The translations under genes were made by a program, and so were the position numbers. A stretch of 34,497 nucleotides of DNA from Bdellovibrio sp. (GTDB taxonomy: Bacteria; Bdellovibrionota; Bdellovibrionia; Bdellovibrionales; Bdellovibrionaceae): the NCBI GenBank assembly GCA_025359945.1, contig JANYDD010000040.1, positions 1 to 34,497 of the forward strand, written 5' to 3'. Shown piece by piece: positions 1 through 6,688 of the stretch (position 1 is its first letter; each line of letters opens with the position of its first letter). Under the pieces are notes generated by a model. That model ran no database searches, was not told the origin of the DNA, and saw nothing but the letters and a program-made list of their open reading frames with translations.

Positions 1-30
1 TTTTGTTTTTCATTTAAAAATTCAAACAAA

Positions 31-74
31 AAACGACCGGATTTTGAAGTCTCACCGCTTCATCCCGGTCGTTT
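31..74 (-). terminator. Rho-independent terminator of the envelope operon
   Basis: A perfect 10-bp inverted repeat (31-40 against 65-74, arms AAACGACCGG and CCGGTCGTTT) encloses a second short stem (GAAG/CTTC at 46-49 and 58-61). Read on the minus strand the outer stem runs straight into TTTTTTG and a T-rich stretch. It lies about 110 bases after the stop codon of the last gene of the long minus-strand run and is the natural end of that transcript. Confidence 0.8.
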
Positions 75-183
75 CAAACATAACAAATCAAAATGCTTTC
101 TGCTGGAATCAACGATTTTTGACTTTTTCCGGGCCGACTAGAATAAAGGACTTTTTTTCTGACCCCGGGTTTTCCCAAACGCG

Positions 184-1236
184 CTATTGGGTGCCCTTGA
201 CCAGCTCGACAATCTTAGAAGTCATCGTGCCGATTTTAATTTTAGATTCAATTTTCAAAATAAACTTACGATCGTCATCAGAAAGCCACATGTAAATATC
301 ACCAACAGGTTTGTACTGCCCTTTAATCTCGATTTCGGGCTTAATCACGATGGTATCAAACTCACCAACGTCAGTTTTTAATTTTTCTTTGCGCAAGACT
401 TTTGCTTTAAAAATTAAATTCTCATTATCATTGGCCACTCGAAAAGCGACTTCTTTTCCGACTTCGTACTGAAAAAAGCGAAGGTAAAACGCACTTGAAT
501 AAACATTCTGACTAAATTCCGGAATATCCCATTCGACCTTGCGATAATTTTCGCCTTCTTTTTCGGTGACTTTTTTATCCCAGAAAGTCGCTTTCTTTTT
601 TTCAAAATCAAACAGGGATTGAGCCTCACGCAACTGCCCGGTCTCGCGCACAGTCAGTTTAAAAACGTGCGGAAACAACTGATCAAAATCAATCCACGTA
701 AGGACAAAGTCATCGACAGAGTAAAATGTAGAAAAAACTCCGTTCGTTTTAATGGAAATTTTTACTTGATAAGATTTGCGCCCATTCACCACCGCAAATG
801 GATCTACAGAAAGCTCCATTGAACCTGCATTAAACGTCGAAAAACTGACATCATGGACCACTTTTTCACCCACGCGTAAAGGATCATTGATCGGCCGACG
901 ACCGATAAAACCGTCGCTAGGTTCAAGCTCGGGTTGACGGGCAGGTGGCTTTTCCTCGATTTTTTCCTTTACCGCGGGTGCCGTTTTTATTTTCTTTTTA
1001 GATTTTTCTTTTTTTGACGAAGCAGCAGTTAGCAATTTTGGCGCGGGGGCTTCCGCGGTAATCACGGGCACTTCGATAGGGCTGGGATTGGTTAACGGAC
1101 TGGGCACGATCACCACAGCCTGTTCAAATTCGCGATTTTTTTTTAATTCATCCACTTTCTCGTACTTCAACACTTTGCTGGCACAGGCAGCCAACAGACA
1201 AACCAAAGTACAAAGAAAGACTCGAAAACAAGTCAT
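184..1236 (-). CDS. DUF3108-domain lipoprotein
   Basis: The protein has about 350 residues and a short signal peptide ending in a lipobox (LLAAC, cysteine near residue 18), so it is probably a lipid-anchored envelope protein. Residues about 20-115 are a low-complexity linker rich in K, E, P and A. The rest, from about VGEKVVHDVSFS, resembles the DUF3108 family, whose members are periplasmic or envelope proteins of unknown role. The start was set at ATG 1236; a GTG lies just before it at 1239, and neither has a strong ribosome-binding site. It is the last gene of the lipid A run, 45 bases after the acyltransferase, and is followed by the terminator at 31-74. An envelope role is inferred from context and the lipobox; no catalytic residues are visible. 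Confidence 0.8.
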   Translation of the reverse strand: MTCFRVFLCTLVCLLAACASKVLKYEKVDELKKNREFEQAVVIVPSPLTNPSPIEVPVITAEAPAPKLLTAASSKKEKSKKKIKTAPAVKEKIEEKPPARQPELEPSDGFIGRRPINDPLRVGEKVVHDVSFSTFNAGSMELSVDPFAVVNGRKSYQVKISIKTNGVFSTFYSVDDFVLTWIDFDQLFPHVFKLTVRETGQLREAQSLFDFEKKKATFWDKKVTEKEGENYRKVEWDIPEFSQNVYSSAFYLRFFQYEVGKEVAFRVANDNENLIFKAKVLRKEKLKTDVGEFDTIVIKPEIEIKGQYKPVGDIYMWLSDDDRKFILKIESKIKIGTMTSKIVELVKGTQ

Positions 1237-1281
1237 CACTTAAAAGGTCTCAGACTAAAATCGCAAAGGCAAGAAAATGAC

Positions 1282-2151
1282 CTACCAAAACTCTTTCCAG
1301 CGACGATGAACCCACATCCATTGATCCGGATGCTGAAGAACAATTTGTTCCAAAACGTCATTGTATTTCTGAGTCAGAAAAATAATCTTTTCTTCTCTTG
1401 ACGGCAAATGATCAGCTAACTGCGGGTCAATCCCGGAACCAAATTCGATATGAAATTTTTCTTCAAGGTCGTAGTAATCAAAAACAGGAAGCACCGGAAT
1501 CCCAGTTTTAATCGAAAACAACGCCAAACCGTAGGCCGTACCCGCGGTGCGACCGAAAAACTTTACCGCTACTCCGAAAGGAGGACCCATCTGCTGGTCA
1601 ATCACAAAGCAGACGGATTGATTTTTTTTAAGCGCGCCTAAAATCTCGAAAGAAGTTCTAGAGCCGTGAGCTTCGATAAATTTTAAGTTGGGATGCGATC
1701 GAAACGAAAACCATAACTTATTCATTGCGCCGGATTTAAATTTCTTGGTGATTAAATTCATCGAATATCCCAGCTCGCTAAGGGAATTGACCGCTTGATC
1801 GCCGTCACCAATATGAAGACTTAAGATCAACGCGCCTTTTCGATGCGACAGCTGTTCCTTTAAGCGATCTAGGTGGGCCAACGAAAAATTTCGCTCAATA
1901 AATTTTTTATTATGTCTGGGCAAAGATAAGAGCGTTAAAATATTTTTCGCTAAAATATAAAGACTCTTTTTGGCGATCGCCACCCGCTCGAGTCTAGTTT
2001 TAAGCGGAAAAACGATACACAAATTTTGATAAATCACCATCCGCCGAAACTTAAAAACATCCCACCACAGATAGGCCAAAAATTTAGCCATTGCTTTTTT
2101 GATCTGTCGAGGCAGCCAAAAAACAAACTGGGAGACCAACCACCTAAACAT
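1282..2151 (-). CDS. Lipid A late acyltransferase (LpxL/HtrB-type)
   Basis: The protein has 289 residues and belongs to the LpxL/LpxM lysophospholipid acyltransferase family, which adds secondary acyl chains to Kdo-lipid A at the inner face of the inner membrane. The HX4D catalytic motif is visible in SLHIGDGD, and the later FVIDQQMGPPFGVAVKFFG segment fits the family. The N-terminus is basic and hydrophobic, as in a membrane-bound member. A TTG at 2166 would add five residues, but ATG 2151 follows the lpxK stop by four bases and has GGAAAATAG before it, so ATG 2151 was chosen. It sits directly after lpxK. Which acyl chain it adds cannot be told from the sequence. Confidence 0.87.
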   Translation of the reverse strand: MFRWLVSQFVFWLPRQIKKAMAKFLAYLWWDVFKFRRMVIYQNLCIVFPLKTRLERVAIAKKSLYILAKNILTLLSLPRHNKKFIERNFSLAHLDRLKEQLSHRKGALILSLHIGDGDQAVNSLSELGYSMNLITKKFKSGAMNKLWFSFRSHPNLKFIEAHGSRTSFEILGALKKNQSVCFVIDQQMGPPFGVAVKFFGRTAGTAYGLALFSIKTGIPVLPVFDYYDLEEKFHIEFGSGIDPQLADHLPSREEKIIFLTQKYNDVLEQIVLQHPDQWMWVHRRWKEFW

Positions 2152-2155
2152 ATTT

Positions 2156-3202
2156 CTATTTTCCAAGATTCAAACAAGTCAGCAAACTTTTTTCAAGATC
2201 TTCATCCGACATTGATAGCACAAACGCAGAATCCAGAACTCTTAAATTCTGATCCCTTAAAGTGTGACCCAGCTTCACGGCATCTTTTGTTGTGGTCAAA
2301 ACCAGATCCGCATCCAATTCATTTTTCTTTTTCAAGATATTTTCTATATCTACGGCAGTGTAATCATGATGATCCGGAAAAGGCATAAAGCCCAAAAGCT
2401 GAACCAAAGATTCATTGATGATGGCCTGCCGAAAACTTTGAGGGTTTCCAATTCCGGCAAACGCAATTGCTTTTTTTTCTGAGTCTTCGAAATCTAAGCC
2501 ATTCAGGATCAAGCGCGCTTCAGAAAAAGGAACATCACCTAAATTTTCCGTCAACAAACCCCGCAAATGATCCAGCCACAATTCATCACAAAGGTTTGTT
2601 TTGGTTAAAAAAATCAAATCAGCCCGTGATTTTGACGCCCATCGATCGCGCGCCTTTCCCATCGGAAAAAGTTGAAAGTCATTCAATTCCGCTGTGGCAT
2701 CGATCAACAAAATATTTAAATCGCGACCCAAACTGCGGTGCTGAAAACCATCATCAACAACTAAAAGATCAAATTTTTCACGTCCCGATAAAAAGTAAGC
2801 GGTCTCAAATTTAAAAGGCCCTACGTATATCGGAACTTGGGGGTAAGTTCTGGCTAACATCACGGCTTCATCGCCGTATTCCTGTAGCGCCAGTCGAATT
2901 TTAGACTCTTCGACAGTAACCCTCTGCGGTTTTTTAATTCTACCGCGATACCCGCGCATCAAAACGCAAACAGAAAGCCCTTTTTGTTGATAGTATTCAA
3001 CCAGATACTTTACGAACGGGGTTTTCCCCGTTCCGCCAAAAGTTAAATTACCAACGCTGACGACTTTTTGCGGCAAGTGAAACGAATCAAAAAGGCCCAC
3101 GTCAAAAAGATAATTTCTAAGATCTACGACCCAACCATGGACGGCAGCTACAAAAAATTTAAGAGGATTTTTAATTCGTCCTTGAATTTCTTTTGGACTC
3201 AT
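2156..3202 (-). CDS. lpxK: Tetraacyldisaccharide 4'-kinase
   Basis: LpxK phosphorylates the 4' position of the lipid A disaccharide using ATP, at the inner membrane. The 348-residue length is typical. A Walker A loop (GGTGKTPFVKYL) lies near residues 55-66, and further family motifs include VCVLMRGYRG, LLVVDDGFQHR and FAGIGNPQSF. The gene overlaps the lpxB stop in an ATGA junction, so the two are translationally coupled. Published Bdellovibrio lipid A lacks phosphates and carries mannose instead; if this organism is similar, an intact lpxK suggests that phosphate is added and later replaced, or that this lineage keeps phosphate. That last point is inference. Confidence 0.95.
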   Translation of the reverse strand: MSPKEIQGRIKNPLKFFVAAVHGWVVDLRNYLFDVGLFDSFHLPQKVVSVGNLTFGGTGKTPFVKYLVEYYQQKGLSVCVLMRGYRGRIKKPQRVTVEESKIRLALQEYGDEAVMLARTYPQVPIYVGPFKFETAYFLSGREKFDLLVVDDGFQHRSLGRDLNILLIDATAELNDFQLFPMGKARDRWASKSRADLIFLTKTNLCDELWLDHLRGLLTENLGDVPFSEARLILNGLDFEDSEKKAIAFAGIGNPQSFRQAIINESLVQLLGFMPFPDHHDYTAVDIENILKKKNELDADLVLTTTKDAVKLGHTLRDQNLRVLDSAFVLSMSDEDLEKSLLTCLNLGK

Positions 3203-4344
3203 TGCAAAAACTCCTTCAAGCTTTCGACAACTCGCTTGGTCGCCCCTGTGTCGCCCAATTTTTGACGGATCAAACTTAATTCTTCGACCGTCTTTGCTCG
3301 ATACTGGGGATCATCTAAATATCGGCGCATCAGACTAAATAAAGTTTTGGCGTTGGCGTGTCTTTGCCAGCGCTCGGGAACAATTTCTTTATTGGCGATC
3401 AAATTCACCAGGCCAAAGAATTTAACTTTAACCAACAGTTTTGCCATCAGGCCGGTCATAAAACTCATCCTGTACATAATCACCATCGGACGTTCCAGTA
3501 AGGCCACTTGCAAAGTTGCCGTTCCTGACGCCACTAAAACTAACTCCGACATCTGAATCATTTTTAATGGGTCTTCTTTAATCATCTGCACCGGAAAACG
3601 AATTTCATCCAAATAGGGCACAAGTTCTTCACGACTGACTGTGGGTGCGACCATGATTAAAATTTTCAAGCCTGGGTAATTCAGATACATTTGTCTGGCC
3701 ACTTCAAGTTGTATCGCAAAATGTTTTTTAATTTCCAGTCGACGACTTCCGGGCATCAGCCCTAAGACAATCTCTTGATCGGCTATCCCTGTTCGCCGGC
3801 GCCGCTCTAAACGGGCTTGCTCTTGCCACAAGCTGGGATCCAGATCATCCAAAACCGGATGGCCCACAAAATCCACTCGCACGCCTTTGTTTTGATAGAA
3901 GGGAACTTCAAAGGGAAACAGCACCAAAACTTTTTTGCAAAAACGCTTGATGGTTTGAACGCGGCCCTGGCGCCAAGCCCAAACTTGCGGGGACACATAA
4001 TAGACCACGTTTAAATTTAATGGAAAAAGCTTTCGAGAAAGATACAAATTAAATTCAGGGTAATCCATCACGATCACCAGATCGGGTCTGCGTTCTTTGG
4101 CGGCCCGAACTAAATTATTGAAGACGGCTTTAAGCTTTCCAAAGTGTTCGATAATTTCCGAGGCCCCGACAACAGCCATTTCTTCTGATTTTCCGATGCG
4201 TTCAAAACCATAGTCTTCCATGTCTTGATTGCCGACACCAAAAGCTTGGATAGGGATATTTTGCTTTTTCCATTCTTGCAAAAGCTTAAGTGCAAAGTGG
4301 CTACTAGAAGCTTCGGCTGCGACAATCATCACTTTTTTTGCCAT
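3199..4344 (-). CDS. lpxB: Lipid-A-disaccharide synthase
   Basis: LpxB (GT19) joins UDP-2,3-diacylglucosamine and lipid X into the tetra-acyl disaccharide at the cytoplasmic face of the inner membrane. The protein has 381 residues, the usual length. Recognisable segments are the N-terminal MIVAAEASSSHFA, VIVMDYPEFN, YYVSPQVWAWRQGR and GLMPGSRRLEIKKH, followed by VASGTATLQVALLERPMV. The ATG has a good ribosome-binding site (GAAGGAGCGACAAG). It lies 31 bases after the oxidoreductase gene, one of the few non-overlapping junctions in this run. Confidence 0.96.
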   Translation of the reverse strand: MAKKVMIVAAEASSSHFALKLLQEWKKQNIPIQAFGVGNQDMEDYGFERIGKSEEMAVVGASEIIEHFGKLKAVFNNLVRAAKERRPDLVIVMDYPEFNLYLSRKLFPLNLNVVYYVSPQVWAWRQGRVQTIKRFCKKVLVLFPFEVPFYQNKGVRVDFVGHPVLDDLDPSLWQEQARLERRRRTGIADQEIVLGLMPGSRRLEIKKHFAIQLEVARQMYLNYPGLKILIMVAPTVSREELVPYLDEIRFPVQMIKEDPLKMIQMSELVLVASGTATLQVALLERPMVIMYRMSFMTGLMAKLLVKVKFFGLVNLIANKEIVPERWQRHANAKTLFSLMRRYLDDPQYRAKTVEELSLIRQKLGDTGATKRVVESLKEFLQ

Positions 4345-4375
4345 CTTGTCGCTCCTTCAAGTTTCTAGATGTGTT

Positions 4376-5296
4376 TTAGCCTTCCAGCGCGTTTCGAATT
4401 TTGGCCACCCACTGTAAGGCTTGAACGGCGTTCTCGCCAGTAATTCTTGCAGCCGAAGCTCCCAAGACGGCGTCGAAAAAATTTTCGGTCTCGGCCAAAA
4501 GATGATCTCGCCGACCGAAATCTTCTTTCAAAATTTCGCTGTTGTCTTTACGAATGACTTCTTGCAAACCCGTCTGAAAATGAATTCGTTTGTGCATTTG
4601 GTTTTCATATGCCCAAAGTTCACGCTGCATTTGCGCCGAAACTCGAGAGGTTGAAATTAACACTTGCGGCCCGTCTTTGACTTTTAAAAAAGCCTGAACC
4701 CAGTCCCACTTTGATGTTTTAACTTTCCCACCAACGCAAGAAAGAAGCTCGATGGGTTGATGGGGATACAGGCTTAAAAGCAAATCGATATCATGCACAC
4801 TTAAATCTAAAACAACATCAACATCTAAACCGCGATTTAAAAAAGGCGCGTGCCGATAGAACTGCAGACTTTGTGGACGATTTATTTTTTTTTGATAGTT
4901 TTCAAAAGCAAAACTAAATCTCTCGCTGTGACCTACCATCAAAGTCACTTTATTTTTTTTGGCAAGGTTTACAAGTTCTTCCCCTTGGGCCCATTCCATC
5001 GCCAGGGGCTTTTCAATCAAGCTATGAATTTTGTTTTGCAACAGGCTTTGACTAAGCTCGAAGTGGGACGCCGTCGTGGTCGCCAAAGTCACAATCTGCA
5101 CTTGATTTAAAACTTCCTGAAAAGTTTTAAACACGGGAACACCAAGCTCATCGGCTACTTTTTTGGCTTGCGCTGGGTCCACATCAAAAACACCGGCAAA
5201 TTCGATTTGATTTTTAAATTTGCTTTGAGTCAGTTGCTGATGTTTTTGTGCGTGAAATCGGCCCAAGTATCCAACACCCACAACGGCTGATTTCAT
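4376..5296 (-). CDS. Gfo/Idh/MocA NAD(P)-dependent oxidoreductase, GnnA candidate
   Basis: The protein has 306 residues with an N-terminal Rossmann fold (GVGYLGRFHAQ), the family EKP motif (SLIEKPLAME), and VGHSERFSFAFE and DLSVHDIDLLL in the second domain. It sits between lpxA and lpxB and overlaps the lpxA stop in an ATGA junction. In Acidithiobacillus ferrooxidans two genes in this position, gnnA (this family) and gnnB (an aminotransferase), convert UDP-GlcNAc to its 3-amino analogue, giving amide-linked primary acyl chains. Bdellovibrio lipid A is reported to contain 2,3-diamino-2,3-dideoxyglucose. No gnnB is present in the window. Membership of the family is certain; the UDP-GlcNAc 3-dehydrogenase role is inferred from position. 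Other sugar substrates remain possible. Confidence 0.85.
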   Translation of the reverse strand: MKSAVVGVGYLGRFHAQKHQQLTQSKFKNQIEFAGVFDVDPAQAKKVADELGVPVFKTFQEVLNQVQIVTLATTTASHFELSQSLLQNKIHSLIEKPLAMEWAQGEELVNLAKKNKVTLMVGHSERFSFAFENYQKKINRPQSLQFYRHAPFLNRGLDVDVVLDLSVHDIDLLLSLYPHQPIELLSCVGGKVKTSKWDWVQAFLKVKDGPQVLISTSRVSAQMQRELWAYENQMHKRIHFQTGLQEVIRKDNSEILKEDFGRRDHLLAETENFFDAVLGASAARITGENAVQALQWVAKIRNALEG

Positions 5297-6075
5297 TTTG
5301 CGATGCCCCGTTTGGACTGACGAACAAACTGTATAAAATAATCAATATGTTCGGACGGAGCACATTCTTTTTGAATGCGTTGAAGCCCTTCTTCGATGGT
5401 GTCACAGCCGATTAAAATAATTCGGATCGCACGATGGATACTGTCGACTTGTTCTTTGGTAAATCCATTCCTTAGCAAGCCCACCTTGTTGGTGGCTCGA
5501 CAGACGGCATGATTTCCAAGCGCTTTTGAAAATGGAAGGATGTCTTTATTCACGACGCTGCTGCCGCCAATAAAAGCGAACTTTCCAATGTGACTAAACT
5601 GATTAAAGGCGCAGACAGCACTAATCACAACGTGGTCGTCGATCACTGTATGACCACCCAGTTGGCTTTCGTTTGCCATCACAATATGATTTCCTAATCT
5701 ACAGTCGTGCCCAACATGGGTGTAAGCCATTAAAAAATTGTTGTTTCCGAGGGTGGTCATTTGATCGCCCTTTGCGGTCCCGATGCTTACGGTGACGCAT
5801 TCGCGGATCACGTTGTGATCACCGATTTTTAGCCGAGTTTTTTCTTTTTTATAACCAACATCTTGCGGAGGTCCGCCAATAACAGAACCAGGACCAAAAT
5901 GATTGGATTCGCCAATTTCGACCTGACCCCAGGGGCAACCGATCGTCACGTGCCCCTCAAGAACCGTGCCCTTTTTTATTTTCACATGACCTTGCAGGTG
6001 ACAAAAAGGACCGATCTCGACACCCTCTTCCAGTTCAATTTCTCCGGACAGGACCGCTGTGGGGTGAATCTTCAT
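5293..6075 (-). CDS. lpxA: UDP-N-acetylglucosamine O-acyltransferase (LpxA)
   Basis: LpxA transfers a 3-hydroxyacyl chain from ACP to UDP-GlcNAc (or its 3-amino analogue), the first step of lipid A synthesis, in the cytosol. The 260-residue protein shows the left-handed beta-helix hexapeptide repeats through about residue 185 and a helical C-terminus. By hand alignment to E. coli LpxA, catalytic His125 is His123, His122 is His120, His144 is His142, Arg204 is Arg202, and the hydrocarbon-ruler Gly173 is Gly171. Two active-site positions differ: Lys76 becomes Gly74 and His160 becomes Asn158. The start overlaps the skp stop as TAATG. lpxD and fabZ, usually just upstream, are missing. Confidence 0.94.
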   Translation of the reverse strand: MKIHPTAVLSGEIELEEGVEIGPFCHLQGHVKIKKGTVLEGHVTIGCPWGQVEIGESNHFGPGSVIGGPPQDVGYKKEKTRLKIGDHNVIRECVTVSIGTAKGDQMTTLGNNNFLMAYTHVGHDCRLGNHIVMANESQLGGHTVIDDHVVISAVCAFNQFSHIGKFAFIGGSSVVNKDILPFSKALGNHAVCRATNKVGLLRNGFTKEQVDSIHRAIRIILIGCDTIEEGLQRIQKECAPSEHIDYFIQFVRQSKRGIAK

Positions 6076-6596
6076 TATTTTTCTTTCTCGTAGGCCTTGT
6101 TCACGTCGTCTGTGATATCGACTTCTTTTTTAGCATACAAAATATTGTTGGCCGATTTCTCGAAAACAATATCAAGCTTTTTTTCTTCGGAAACTTTGGT
6201 GATCGCCTTTTTCATTTTTTCAACGATAGGCTCGATCAGTTCTTTTTCTTTTTTCTGAATTTCAAGTTGGTTTTCGCCCACTACTTTTTGAAATTTCATC
6301 ATCTCTTCTTGGAACTCGACATTCTTTTTGCCGAAAACTTCCTCAGATAAAACTGTTCGTTTTTTTTCTAAGTCTTGTCCCATTTTTTCAATATCAGCTT
6401 TCTTTTTATCTAATTGAGTTTTTCGTTTTTGAAATTCAGCATCTAACGTTTCTTTAGCTTTTTTGCCGGCCGCTGTACTTTGAATCGCCTTTTGCATATC
6501 GACCAGGCCCACATTCGCCAATGCGATGGGTCCAACACTGACCAACATCAGAATCCCTACTAGTGAACCGATCTTTTTATTAACCACTGTAACCAT
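6075..6596 (-). CDS. skp: Skp/OmpH-family periplasmic chaperone
   Basis: Skp holds unfolded outer-membrane proteins in the periplasm on their way to the BAM complex. The protein has 173 residues, a signal peptide (hydrophobic segment about residues 9-27, likely cleaved after ALA), then the family opening VGLVDMQKAIQST. A long charged coiled coil rich in K and E follows (about residues 40-150), as expected for the tentacle helices. The C-terminus KLDIVFEKSANNILYAKKEVDIT is typical. It has a good ribosome-binding site (AAGGAGATATAAGT before ATG) and follows bamA by 92 bases, the usual bamA-skp pairing. Confidence 0.92.
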   Translation of the reverse strand: MVTVVNKKIGSLVGILMLVSVGPIALANVGLVDMQKAIQSTAAGKKAKETLDAEFQKRKTQLDKKKADIEKMGQDLEKKRTVLSEEVFGKKNVEFQEEMMKFQKVVGENQLEIQKKEKELIEPIVEKMKKAITKVSEEKKLDIVFEKSANNILYAKKEVDITDDVNKAYEKEK

Positions 6597-6688
6597 ACTT
6601 ATATCTCCTTGCTGTCGCGCATATTTATTTTTGTTAAAACTATTTTAAACCTATTTTTAAGTGTCCGTCTATTCACGATTCTGTTTTT

